Shown: positions 23,192-34,094 of the stretch, in pieces
Layout of the letters: every line of letters begins with the position of its first letter
Numbering within the stretch: the first letter of the stretch is position 1
Origin: Utricularia gibba
Lineage: Eukaryota; Streptophyta; Magnoliopsida; Lamiales; Lentibulariaceae
Length of the DNA: 39,862 nucleotides
Assembly (NCBI GenBank): GCA_002189035.1
Contig: NEEC01000116.1
Coordinates: 1-39,862, forward strand
Direction: 5' to 3'
Translations under genes and position numbers: made by a program
The notes under the pieces: generated by a model
The model's database searches: none
Told to the model about the DNA's origin: nothing
What the model saw: the letters and a program-made list of their open reading frames with translations, nothing else

Positions 23192-25269
23192 TTAGGAGTC
23201 TTCAACTTCATCTTCACTTGAACTTGAGGATAAGGTTTGATTTCTTTTCACAGCCTCCAGCCAATCCTTTAGACAAATGCATGCCTCTACGTTCAATTTG
23301 GAGCGCTTGTGATTAAGAACTCGTCCCCCTGTACTAAACGCACTTTCGGATGCCACTATAGATGCTGAAGGTGTTAGAAGATCTTTGACCATTCTAACTA
23401 AGATAGGGTAAGTAGTAGAATTTGTCTTCCACCAACCCAATATATCAAAGTTGTCATCATCAACACTCTCAACAATAGGAGTATTATTGTAAAGTGTTTG
23501 AAGATGATGAAGAGGAGGACACAAATGAACTATGCTTCCTACGAATAATGTCCATTGGATTGCGACTAACAAATGTCGAATTGTTACATGCTTTAGGAAT
23601 AGGAACACTAGGATCCCTATATTTAGACGCATAAAGGGAATACATGGCACGTAGAACATTATTGGCAACAACATCTATTTCTTCACAATTTTTAATGGAA
23701 AAAGCAACATCATCCACACTAAATGATTCTGAAATACATTCAAGTAATGTTTTCAGACTTAACCCGGGGATCCAAAATAGGTGCAACAAGAAACAAATGT
23801 GGGACTTCATCAAAATATTTCAAAAAATTATTTTTCATCTTTCGCACTACATCTCCCAAAAAATCACAATCACTTTGATGGTCATAAAAAGCAAACAAAA
23901 TTTTACAAATACATGAAAGCACAAGTTGAGAAGTTGGGTAGTAAATACCACTCAAAATCTTAGTACAAGAATAAAGTATTTCTAATAAATTTACTAAACC
24001 TCTTATTTTTTCAAAAATAGAATGAGTCAAGAAATTGTAGCCCGTGACTGATTCACAAAATTCAATAAGAACATGTTGATAAGGAATCAAAAGTTGTAAC
24101 ATATCATATGTAGAATTCCATCAAGTTGGACAATCACTTTTAAATTTACGATAAGAGATGTTCATTTCTTGACAAATCCTTTTAAAATCATCTCTTCCAT
24201 TAGGGATAGTTCTAATCATACTAATTAAATTACGAATAGGAGTTAAAAAATTTTCACATTCTTTCAAACCATTTTGAACACACAAATTTAATATATGACA
24301 AGTGCACCTAGTGTGGAAAAAAATGCTATTTAACATATGATTCATGCTATTTTTCAAAATGTCTATAGCATTTGTATTTGCAGAGTCATTATCCAAAGAA
24401 ATAGAAAAAATCCTATCAGATATTCCATAAAATGCTATGACCTTTTCAATGATTTTAGCAATAGAAAAACCATTATGTGGTGATGGCCATTCTTGAAAAA
24501 CTAAAATTCGTTTTTGCATACACCAAGAATTATCTACCCATGAACATGTAATAACAATATAACTCTCATTGTTACAACCTTTCCAACCATCACAAGTCAA
24601 ACAAAAATTACAATGTAGAGATTTAAAAGTAGAAATTAAAGAGTCACGTATATTTTTAAAATCCTCAAGTGCCATATGATGTGCGGTTTTCCTAGAAAAA
24701 TTTTTGTATCCCAGTTGAACTTGTTTCAACATATCATTAAAAGAAGGTTTTTCAACTAATGAAAAAGGAAGTTCATTAAGTATCGAATAACGCACCACAT
24801 TTACTTGAAAAAGTTTATAATTAAAAACAAAATTAGATAATCCCACACTATTGTCACCCCCTAAACATAATCTCGTTTGACAAAACTGAGGTAATTTATC
24901 ATTATGCTTCTCCCTAACATGCCTCTTATATGTACCGGTTCCCCAACCCTTTTTGAAAGTGTACTCTTTACCACAATGTTTGCAAGAAATTTTTTCGGGA
25001 TTACAAAAAACAAAATGTTCTCGAATATCCAGAGAATCATTACTAGTGTTTTTCGATCTTTAACGACAAAGGAGACTCGATGAGGTAGAAGAACCCACTT
25101 CTTGAGGACTAGAAAAATCATCTTGTTCGGGTAAAGGACCACATGCAAGCTCTTGTAAAAATTGAAGGTCTTCCCCAAAAGAAAATTCTCTATCATTTTA
25201 AAAAACGCAAGGTATAGTAGAATCAGCTTGAGAAGCTTGAGAAGAATTTTGCAAACCAGACCCCTCCAT
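23192..25269 (-). pseudogene. hAT transposase with BED zinc finger, inactivated
   Basis: Starting at ATG 25269-25267, the minus strand encodes a BED-type finger (CKHCGKEY...YKRHVREKH, about 24.90-24.98 kb). A central part follows with FCLTCDGWKG, SLDNDSANTNAIDIL and RCTCHILNLCVQ. The C-terminal hAT dimerisation region has WWKTNSTTYPIL and SESAFSTGGRVL (about 23.28-23.43 kb). This order matches RICESLEEPER/Ac-like transposases. Breaks are two in-frame TAA stops before the finger, a TGA at 24118-24120 where the family normally has Arg before WNSTY, and frame changes near 23750 and 23500. It therefore cannot produce full-length transposase as written. Confidence 0.9.
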
Positions 25270-26023
25270 TCTGTAAAAAATAAAAAAACCTATTACCCTA
25301 TAGGCTTCACCAATGTCGTCCAAGTGGAATTCTGAAACTTGACACTTGAGAGTACCTCCAATCACGTAGAAGTTGAAATAGAATTATTTCTAGTAATGAG
25401 TGATGAGACAATAAGAGAAAGTAGTGGAAAACTATAAGATAACCATATCATATATATAGACAAATTTTATTAATAAATTAATAGCAACGATTACTTTCAA
25501 AACCATGTGCAACTCCACAGTCTGCACAGTCACAAATGCATGTACTAGCCGTTGAAATAAAAATATACATAACAAATATATTTTAAATAAAAATTTCAGA
25601 TATGATGCTGCCACACGAGTCTTCACATGAACATTTTAAATATATACTTATTTTAAATATACATTGCGTTACCAATATGGATACATTAGTTTGGCAATGC
25701 ATAACTAGTTATTGAGAAAAAATATATAGATAGTGAAATGTTAAAATATTTTGTGAATTATTGTTATTCTGTTTTAGCATATAAATCTATTAAGTTATAG
25801 TTCAATAAACAAGTGAACTTAATATATGTCTACATAAAAAATTAATAATTTATTTTTATGTGAATAATATAAAACATATATTTCATTCTCGAATAATCAC
25901 ATAAATTGGAATTTTTTAAATATTAATTTTTGTTTTACTAATCTGTTTTACAACAAAAAACAACGTTCAACATAAACTTTGATTTATGTATTTAAATTTA
26001 TGTATTGAATTATTTTATATTAA
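25270..26023. other. hAT 5' region upstream of transposase, AT-rich
   Basis: No gene seen. A TTTTTTACAG immediately before the transposase ATG resembles a splice acceptor, so an upstream non-coding exon is possible. The remainder is AT-rich DNA. Confidence 0.4.
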
Positions 26024-26110
26024 CGCTACCTACGAAAGTAGTAATTTGGTAGGAGTCGAATACACAAATATGTTGGACTCCTACCACATGACTTATTTCG
26101 TAGGTGCCAT
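26024..26110. repeat. Long imperfect inverted repeat
   Basis: The left arm GCTACCTACGAAA...TTTGGTAGGAGTC (26024-26057) pairs with the reverse complement of the right arm TTGGACTCCTACC...TTTCGTAGGTGCC (26073-26109) over roughly 35 bp with a few mismatches. The right arm is also the start of the 88-bp tandem repeat. A similar unit lies at 16620-16652 on the other side of the element. Confidence 0.7.
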
Positions 26111-26311
26111 TAATGTGGGACATACACAGGCGTGGTTTATGCATAACCTATGTCCGTGTGTTGGATTTCTACCAAATTACTTATTTCATACGTAGCGTTA
26201 ATACAAGATACACATGGGCATCGTTTATGTATAATCCGCGTTCGTGTATTGGACTCTTATCAAATTACTTATTTCATAGGTAGCGTTAATGTGGGTACAC
26301 ATGGGCGTGGT
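26073..26311 (+). repeat. 88-bp tandem repeat, about 2.7 copies
   Basis: Units at 26073-26160, 26161-26248 and 26249-26311 (partial) begin with TTGGA and share ACTTATTTC(G/A)TA(G/C)GT, TAATGTGGG and ACA(C/T)GGGC(G/A)T phrases. They lie in the subterminal part of the hAT element and are non-coding; the frames across them reflect the repeat. Confidence 0.8.
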
Positions 26312-26689
26312 TCAAAGAAGACAATGAATACTCCATCTCAAAAGCCATGGATGTATATTGCCATTTGTGAACAAAAGAAATCAACAAGATGAAAAATAAG
26401 TGTATGTAATTTAAAAGAGTGTGTCGTGAGGGTATTTGAGACCATTTTCTAGGCACTCACATTTGTCGTGAGTGTGTTTGGGAAGGGGTGTTTATTAAGG
26501 GCAAAAATCGATTTAGACCCCATCAGTGCTTGATAAGATTTTTCAGGCACCCACTTCCTTTGTATGTGTGCCTAAAAAAAATTTAAAAAAATAATATACA
26601 TTTTTTTATTTTAATTTTAAATTTTAAAATTTTAAAATTTTTTAAATTGTTTTTAATTTATTTTTAATTGTTTTAATTTTTTTTTTAAA

Positions 26690-26868
26690 TCCAAACCGCA
26701 CGGTTTACGGTTCGGAACCGTGAACATTACGGTTCACACACGGGTTGGAACCGTCGGTTCCACGGTTCCAATTATGCCGAACCGAACCGAAACCGTACGG
26801 ACATCCATCCGTTGAAACCGACTGTTTCGGTTCGAACCACGGTTCCGGTTCAATCGAACCCACCTCTA
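26690..26868 (-). repeat. Right hAT terminus with clustered AACCG/CGGTT motifs
   Basis: This stretch holds many copies of CGGTT or AACCG, often as palindromes such as GGTTCGAACC, ending in the putative terminal repeat CCCACCTCTA. Clustered short subterminal motifs are the transposase-binding sites of hAT elements in known cases such as Ac. Binding here is inferred. Confidence 0.65.
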
Positions 26869-27476
26869 GACTGATCCCTTACATTCTATGTAGGTGGTGA
26901 GTCAGGTAGTAGCACGGGCAAGGATGCGATATGATTGGGCGAGGAACACTATAGCGCTAGTAGTATGTAGTGTAACTATGGCGTGCATGTGTTGTGGGCT
27001 GATGTACCACCATTTTGTGACAGTTCTCATGATGGTATTAGTATCTTATCGCTATATTTCATCATTTTCTCACCACATTTCCGCCACCCCATCACCATCT
27101 CCTCGCCATGGGGCACATGGAACCCTAAAGGGGTCCTGGTGTCATTCGAAAGCATCCTCCCTATTATATATGTTGAATATACTAAATTATAGATAACGAC
27201 ACTAGACATAAAAATATTGAAAAAAACTACATTTTTTTGCTAAAGACAGAAGATGTCCTATGATGGGGTCCGGCACCTCCAACAGCACCTCCCCCCTATG
27301 ATTGTAGAACATTTCAAAACTTGTGTAATGGTAGTAGACATCAATCTATCAAAAAAAAGTAATGTTTTTTAGGAAGTCTTGGGTAAGTTCCTTACATGTC
27401 ACGTCCTTGTCGTGTCCGAGCACCTCCACGAGCCATGCCTCCGCCAAAGAGTCTTGTCCTACAGCCCCCTTCCCTG
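26869..27476. other. Intergenic spacer between hAT and gypsy elements
   Basis: No gene recognised. The open frame at 26894-27196 has no family motif. Confidence 0.4.
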
Positions 27477-28147
27477 TGACGATTCGTAGCGACACCCTGA
27501 TCGGGCAAACCATCACCACATGCATGCTGGTAGCATGATCGCAGCATCACTCTCTGCACCCAAGGCATCCCATACAATGCATCCTATGCACATGCCTAGT
27601 GTAGCCTCGCCCACATGTGGTGTTCGTTCCTGCCAAGTGTGTCCATGACCGGGGTTTTGGGCATAGAGGTTAGCATGGCACAAAAACCAGCCTTTGTTCA
27701 TACTTAGCAAAATGTCAAGTTCAAATAAGAAGAAAAAAAGGGAAAATAAGCAAATCTTGTAAGGTTCATGTGAAGCGCCCCAAGAACTACCCTGACCACC
27801 ATCACTCAGCCGTCCCATCCTCAATATAAGCCACACTTATCCTATCCATGCTCTCATTCCCGAATGCCCCTACAAGATATGTAAGGGGTTCAGCTGCATG
27901 CGAAAGTTGGAAAGGCGGTGAAACACGAAAAAGGCATTACAATTCAGCTGCGTGCAAAACTTAACACTTTTTCTTTTCTTTTGAGGTGAAGGGCGAACAG
28001 AAGATTCTGGAACCGGATCAGAGGGAAATGGATTTATCGAATCGGAAGTGGGAGGTGTACTAGAAATAATAGGGATATCAGGTGGAGACTGAAAGAGATG
28101 ATGAAATTCTAACTCAGAACCAGAGAGGATGATGAAATCGCACCATG

Positions 28148-28163
28148 CCCCCCCCCCCCCCCC
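28148..28163. repeat. Run of 16 C
   Basis: Uninterrupted C16 (G16 on the minus strand) inside the nested element, between two gag-like open stretches. Run length is likely unreliable. Confidence 0.95.
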
Positions 28164-28200
28164 GAATATGACCAAGGATCCCGCAAGTGGTCAATGTATC

Positions 28201-28831
28201 TCACGATAACATTTGGAACCGGGACTCGTATTTCACAGAGCATTCGTTGAGCCTCCGATACACATCTCTTCGAGAATCATTAGAAGGGCGAAAGCAGCCG
28301 ACCTCAAAGGGACTGGGAGGCTTAATCGGGAAGTTCCATCTAGCTCCTATGAGGGGAGCAACCCAAATAAAGGAAGACCACCAATCATGATGGGTATCGG
28401 GAGGTTTAACGATGAAATCGGGATGATCTTCGAACCGGCGAAATTGAAAGTGAGCACGCCCATGCATCAGCGGCTTAGCTTTTCAAACTGCAACTTTGAA
28501 GAGTTGAAAAAAAATCCACCAAGGTCATTGCCGGATCCATACCCGCCGAGTAGAACAAGAAGGCAGTAAAGCAAAAGATTGAATTCGGGGCTAGGCAATA
28601 GAGGGGGATTATGAACATATGAAGAAATTGAACGAGTAGAGGATGGAGCGGAAATCGGAGGCCGCTTTCTAAATAGGCAATGGGGATGGGGAGATTAAAA
28701 CAGGGAAGAGGCATTTCCCCAGATCCCCAAGGAATCTGACCATCCCTAGCCTGAGAAATGATATATTCTTCCGGAATCAAATATTTGGAGCGGATTGCAG
28801 GGATGCTCAGTGTGCTAGATCTTCTGCCCAT
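28201..28831 (-). pseudogene. Gag-like remnant of the putative plant gypsy-type family
   Basis: The minus frame from 28831 contains YLIPEEYIISQ, LRFPLHPLLVQFL and YCLAPNSI. This pattern is typical of the plant 'putative gypsy type transposon' domain (PF04195-like) found in Tat/Ogre-type elements. A second frame (28467-28201) continues with WWSSFIWV and a WNFPI segment, as expected after that domain. Its role in the retroelement life cycle is not established. The frame changes near 28470. Confidence 0.6.
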
Positions 28832-29334
28832 TTCGTTTTCGAGAACTGAAAGGTGGAGGAAGTTGCAAAGGGGACAAACAAAGAGTAGAAACCCGTGGAG
28901 GGATTAGGATGAGAAGAAGAGGATTTCAAAAATCTAGCGGAACGTAGAACTAACCCAGGAATGCGAGAAAGATGCAGAGAAAATACGGATACTTGAAGGA
29001 CTTGCAGTTTCCGATGAGTAACATGGTGGCAAACACGACGGAGCACGAATGGCGCTGAAACTTCCCAGAAGAACAAAGAAAGCAAAGGGGAGAAGTGACG
29101 GAAAAAAGGCGTATTTATAAGGGAGGTATTCGGATGGTGAAACGGCACATCGTTTGGAGTGCCCAGAATGAGTGGGAAGAAGCGTGGCGTGCCCAGGAAG
29201 TGACGCGTGGCGAAGAAATCGTTTTGAATCAGTTTGAGACTCACCCCTGGAAGAATGATACGCTCGAAATCGGAATAGCTGGGATTCTAATTCCCCGACT
29301 TGCCCTGAAAGGGTCCATATTGGCAAATCAGAGG

Positions 29335-29856
29335 GGCTGAATGATGGAGTACAAATCAAATATGGTTAGATGGTCGTTGAAAAGCTGCCAAAAAATGCTC
29401 TGACAGGATCGCGCCGGCCAACAAACCGATATGTATCAGAGACACAGTCTGAAAAGTGGTTGAATTACGGCAATGCGGACGGCGATCTTCTGAAAAGAAG
29501 GATCATGATACAGGCGCAAAAAGCAACCGATAATCCTAAAATTCAGGGGCCGGTCAGTTCGACCTTTTCTATAAGTAAGAAAAATCTTGAAGAGAAAGGG
29601 GTTCGACCCTAAACCTCCCAACATGTACCTTTCTTTACCATCCCCATCTAGTAAAGGCTTTCTCCAGCGAGCTTCGATAGCTCCGTGGTTTTTCCGTCCT
29701 CCGGCGTTTTCCACGTAAAAATCTCCGCCCACCCTTATTTTTTGTTGATCAAATCGAACAAATTGCAAAAAAGCATAACAAGGTGCGATATCTCCGGCCG
29801 CACCTATAACCCGAAAATCGGCCCCATCATGGACACCGATTTTTACCCATAACATC
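29335..29856 (-). repeat. Dispersed repeat R, copy 2 (putative 5' LTR of the nested element)
   Basis: Reverse-complement partner of 9176-9712, with the same ordered landmarks. Its position immediately upstream of a gag-like region supports reading it as an LTR, but no clear primer-binding site follows it. Confidence 0.6.
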
Positions 29857-30757
29857 GTGCAAAGCATGTTGCCTTTGGGTTGGGGTGGCCATCTCCCCTT
29901 CTTGCCCCTTGATTGCATTGATCACACATCCCTTGATTCACTATGCCCTTGATCTATGCCGTTAACACAATGGAACACCCATATTAGCCTCTAAACCATA
30001 TGGAGATCCCCTTACTGAATCGAAGCACCTTCTTCCTCCCCTTGGTTCCTATTATAGATATTTCCATATCTCCAAGATTTGATATCTCCTTGGATTAGGA
30101 AACTTCCCTTTGACCGTATCTTTCCATATCTCACCACCTTTCGCACACCATGCATGCTGCAATTGTGTCTTGCACATGTTGCAAGCATGTCTTGTTTGCG
30201 CGTGATGTGAGCTTGTGTACGCACATGCTGTGCGTGTGCTATCCCTGTCTCATGCGTGTGCACGTGCACCCCCACTAGTCTCTATGTGTGCGATGCTCCA
30301 TCATTCTCCCGCTAGCCTCTGCGCACGCGGTACCTCCTCTGTTTGCCCACTAGTCTCTATGCGCACATGCTTCCCTATTCATCTGCTAGCCTTTGAGTGC
30401 TGCGCATGTTGTTCGCACGCTCTCTCGCCAGCCTCACTTACCATGCTACTCATACGATATCTCGTCTATGTGCTATCTCGACAGCCTCTGCCACTCTTGG
30501 TACTCACACAATATTCGCGCCCCTGTGCTAGCCTCTACTACCGGGCTACTCATGCACACCTCCGCGCTAGCCCTTGCTGCGTGCGTGCCCTCCGTGCACG
30601 CCACACATCGGTCTCTCGTGCCAGCACTACGCACCACATACTCCATTTTAATTCATCTCCCAGCATCCCTCGATCAAACCATTATATTCCATTCAAACAC
30701 ATATAAACCAAGTAAGATCGAGGAAAAGCATCGGTACCTTATGTCGGGATTGTCATA

Positions 30758-30772
30758 AACTCCCCTTTTTTA
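30758..30772 (-). promoter_or_regulatory. Gypsy polypurine tract
   Basis: On the minus strand a purine-rich AAAAAAGGGGAGTTTA lies directly upstream of the 3' LTR start at 30755. Confidence 0.75.
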
Positions 30773-30789
30773 TAGAAGTTTCATCCTCG

Positions 30790-30965
30790 AAACTTTGCCA
30801 TCCATGATCGTCAAATACTTAGCTTGCATAGCCATCTCCTTCTCCTAAGTGGATTCCTCAACTCCACGCCTCATCCATTGCACTTTTACCCACCATATCG
30901 GCTTCCGATTTACCATGGTCACCTTTCGATCTAGGATCCTCAAGAGCTTTTTCTTGTAAGTCAAG
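30790..30965 (-). pseudogene. Gypsy chromodomain remnant
   Basis: The minus strand reads LLRILDRKVTMVNRKPIWWV, then KVQWMRRGVEEST followed by a TAG stop where chromodomains usually have Trp. This matches the C-terminal chromodomain of plant chromoviruses, which targets integration to particular chromatin. Confidence 0.75.
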
Positions 30966-31479
30966 TTCTCAAGTCATTTGTCCTGATCTCCATATCTAGC
31001 AAGGGAAGGTGTCTCATGAGTTATGAGATGTGGAACACATCATGCATCGCCCCCATTCTCGAGGGTAGGGCGAGTCAATAGGCCACCTCCCCTACTTGTG
31101 CTGTCACCTCTTATGGTTCAATGTACCCTGATCCTAAGTTGTCAAACTTCCCTTGACATATGACCTCTTTTCATGGAGAGACCTTGAGGTATGTCTTGTC
31201 CTCTACCTAGACTCGAGTGGTCATCAATGTTGATCCACCCAACTCTTTTGTAGATCCTAAGCCACCTTCATCCTTTCCTGGATCATCCTGACATTTTGCT
31301 CAACATCTTACACTAGGTCTGGTCCCAATATTTTCCTTTCGCTCACCTCATTCCAATTTAGTGGTACGCGGCATCGTCGCCCATAGAGTGCCTTGAATGG
31401 TGCCATGCCTAGACTCGCTTGGTAACCATTGTTGTATGTGAACTCCGCCAGGTATATGTGTTCGTCCCATCCCCCCTGC

Positions 31480-32070
31480 AATTCTAGTGCGCAAGCTCAT
31501 AGTAAGTCCTCCAGTACTTGTATGGTCCTCTTTGATTGTCCATCCATTTAAGGGTGGAAAGCAATGCTCATGAGCAGCTTTGTTCCTAATTCCCCTTGCA
31601 ATGCTCTCTAGCAGTAGAATGTGAACTTGGCATCTCGGTCAAATACTATGGTCGTTGGTATGTCGTGTAGGCACACAATCTCCCACAGATATACCTTGGC
31701 GAAAACATTCACACCCGAGTCCATGATGCATTTAGACCGTCATTGATCTTTGGCAACCCTGCGACAAAATCCATTGTCACATCCTCCCACTTCAACATGT
31801 GTATATCTAGTGGTTGCAAGTTACCTATAGATTGCTAGTGTTCTGCTTTAGTTTGCTGGCATACTTGGCATTATGTTGTTCATTCCACAATAGAGAACCT
31901 TAGGCATGACCACCATAAGCTCTTCTTGATGTCCTGATTCATTTTCGTATTGCTTGGGCGAATGGTTAGAGGTGAGTGATGCGCCTCCCCCAGGATTTCT
32001 TCTCTCAGACCATCCCTTGCTGGTACCCGTACTCGCCCGCGTACACAAATAGTCCCATCTTCGCATAGGC
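31480..32070 (-). pseudogene. Gypsy integrase remnant
   Basis: Recognisable pieces on the minus strand, in shifting frames, include a zinc-binding CQVCQQTKAEH segment (about 31.85 kb), FDRDAKF, ELGTKLLMSIAFHP and SKRTIQVLEDL (about 31.5-31.65 kb). Several stops and shifts interrupt them. Confidence 0.75.
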
Positions 32071-32339
32071 TATATGGTCCGACCCCTTCTCTACATCATC
32101 CTATTGTACTTCCCCTGAGTTATCCTCACCTTACACGATGCATATCTGTTCTAATAAGTTTGTAGTTAACCTAAGCATAGCCATGTCCGTATCTATCAAA
32201 ATCTCTATGTCAATTCTCTGGCTAAGTCTTTATTTACCACAGGATTGATGAGTTCGTCTGCTACTACATTAGCCTTGCCAAGTTAGTACTTTGCCTGTAA
32301 GTCATAATCCTTGATCAGTTCCACCCTCACCTTTGTCAT

Positions 32340-32681
32340 AGGTTCAACAATATCTTCTGGGTGAATATTTCATTCAAGCTCTGATGATCAATAAACAACT
32401 CACATCGTGCTCCATATAGGTAGTGTAGTCATACTTTTAGTGCATGCACGATTGCCGCTAACTCCAAGTCCTACACATGTTAGTTCTTCTCGTGGGGCTT
32501 TAGTTGCCATGACGCATAAATGATCACATGTCCATCTTGCATCAATATTGCGCCAAGGCCTGTGCCACACACATCCGTATATACGGTATAATCCTTGCTT
32601 GGATGTGGCAATTGTAGCACGGGTGCAATGGTCAATTTTGCCTTGAGGTGGTTGAACACATCTTGACATTGCTCCATCCAC
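32340..32681 (-). pseudogene. Gypsy RNase H remnant
   Basis: The frame 32677-32480 contains YTVYTDVCGTGLGAILMQDG and LKPHEKN, the RNase H region of gypsy elements; downstream pieces include HQSLNEIFTQK. It is frame-shifted near 32480. Confidence 0.85.
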
Positions 32682-32907
32682 TTGAACTTGGCATCCTTAC
32701 TTATGAGACTTGTTAGAGAAGTGGCGATGTTGGAGAAGTCTTGTATAAATCATATATAATATCCAACCAATACGGAAAAAATGCATACCTCACTCGCATT
32801 CCGTGATACCCCCACTAGACCACTGCTTCAACATTATTTAGGTCGATCTCTACTGCCTTTCTGCTGATCATGTGTCCTAGTAAGGAGACACTTCCCAAGT
32901 AGAAGTC

Positions 32908-33228
32908 TCACTTACTCATCTTCCCATACAACTGCTTCTTGAGCATCCGCTCTAGTGTTGTCCTAAGATACATGCGATGTGTCTCATTATCAAGTGAGTA
33001 TATCAAGATGTCATCGATGAAGACCACCATGAAGTCGTCGAGGTAGGGCTGGAACACCCTATTCATCAAGTCCATGAATACCACAAGTGCATTGGTGAGG
33101 CAGAATGGTAGCACCACAAACTCATAGTGTCTATAGTATGTTCGGAATGCGGTCTTTGCGATGTCTTTTTCCCTAATTTTCAGCTGATGATACATAGACC
33201 TTAGATCTATCTTCAAGAATACCATCAC
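32908..33228 (-). pseudogene. Gypsy reverse transcriptase remnant
   Basis: A 106-codon frame holds [36 protein letters not shown] and the catalytic FIDDILIYS. The remaining RT parts on either side are in other frames with stops. Confidence 0.92.
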
Positions 33229-33603
33229 CTCCTTCAGATGGTCAAATAGGTCTTCGATGAGGAAGAAGATACTTGTTCTTGATGATGATCTTGATGAGCT
33301 CCCTATAATTCATGCATAGCCTCATGGTGATGTTCTTCTTTTGCAAAATAGTACCGTTGTGCCCCATGGTGAATGACTAGGTCGCATGAACCCTTTTTTC
33401 AATAGCTTGTCTAGTTGCTTCCGAAGTTCCTTAAGTTCGGTAGTGGCCGAGCGGTAGGGCACCTTAGAGATGGGCATGGCCCCTCAGCTAGTTCTATTCC
33501 CAACTCCAGTGCGTCCAACATGCTCCCTAGTAGTTTGTTGGGGAATATATCCATATTCCTCTAGTAAGTTCTTGATCCGTCCTCTTACGAATTCCCCTCT
33601 CTA

Positions 33604-33818
33604 TCAGGCACAAACCCTCGCATGCCTCATACTTCCACTACGTTCCATTCTCTTCTTGCCACCCAATACTCCGTGTACCGCATCCGATGTATGCGAAGTA
33701 TGCTTAGCCAATCCATCTCGAGTATCACGTTGAATTTTTCCATATACATGACTATCAAATTTTCCTTCGTCATTGTTTCCTCCATACTCAGTGTAACTCT
33801 TGCACATAGCTCTATCAT
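33604..33818 (-). pseudogene. Gypsy aspartic protease remnant
   Basis: The frame 33818-33627 ends in KFNVILEMDWLS, the conserved segment at the end of the gypsy protease domain, with the preceding ENLIVMYME strand. The active-site triad itself is not intact. Confidence 0.65.
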
Positions 33819-34094
33819 GGCTAGCTCACCCTCTCATAGAGTTCGTACCCTATACATGTTGTCATGTCTGAGTGTGTGGCACCACAACCAAACAAGACCC
33901 AAATATTGTGCGAGTTGATGATGAAAGTACCTAAAGTGATGTTAATCTTGTTCTGCACCGTCTTTGGAGAGATGGAATACTCTTGGCTAGCTTGTGCAAG
34001 TGGTGCACGGCACAGCCAGAATTCCGTTTTTCTCCACTCCCTCTATCTTCTTTGGGCATTCTTGTGTGAAGTGTCCCTTCTCCCCACATTGAAA

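Larger units (their letters stand above)
15960..26868 (-). mobile_element. Degenerate hAT transposon, about 5.5 kb without the copia insert
   Basis: The right end reads, on the minus strand, TAGAGGTGGGTTCGATTGAA, followed by about 180 bp dense in AACCG/CGGTT motifs. The left end starts TAGGCATGAGGATCGAAACC and is followed by AACCG motifs to 16012. Short terminal repeats starting TAG plus clustered subterminal motifs are typical of plant hAT elements. Further in, both sides share a 33-nt unit (16620-16652 and 26024-26057) and the same hairpin type. The interior holds a BED-finger hAT transposase pseudogene. Termini are diverged and I found no matching 8-bp target duplication, so the exact ends are inferred. 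Confidence 0.55.
27891..29858 (-). mobile_element. Nested gypsy-type fragment inside the left LTR
   Basis: Read on the minus strand, it starts with repeat R (29856-29335, LTR-like). A leader-like stretch follows, then a gag-like coding remnant (28831-28201) and a Ser/Pro-rich tail, stopping abruptly at 27891. No RT or integrase is present, so it is a truncated 5' portion. Its insertion was accompanied by loss of host LTR sequence, or a later deletion removed both. Confidence 0.7.
27477..30755 (-). repeat. Gypsy 3' LTR, interrupted
   Basis: LTR parts 27477-27890 and about 29859-30755 align with the right LTR, including GGGTTTTGGGC(A/G)TAGAGGTTAGC and ATATAAACCAAGTAAGAT landmarks. Between them lies foreign sequence. 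About 190 bp present in the right LTR (35468 to about 35655) is missing at the junction. A further deletion of about 90 bp relative to the right copy (about 35865-35955) lies between short TCCTC repeats. Confidence 0.85.

Noticed and set aside
15950-26876. 8-bp target-site duplication of the hAT element
   Set aside because: Flanking octamers (TTAAGAGC left, GACTGATC right) do not match, so none is claimed.
28187-28569. Plus-strand frames of 67 and 118 codons
   Set aside because: They are antisense to the gag-like remnant, which has the recognisable family motifs.
30215-30758. Cys/His/Ser-rich open frames of 121-163 codons
   Set aside because: They lie wholly in gypsy LTR sequence rich in GCATGTGTGC-type repeats; similar frames recur at 36085-36632 in the other LTR.
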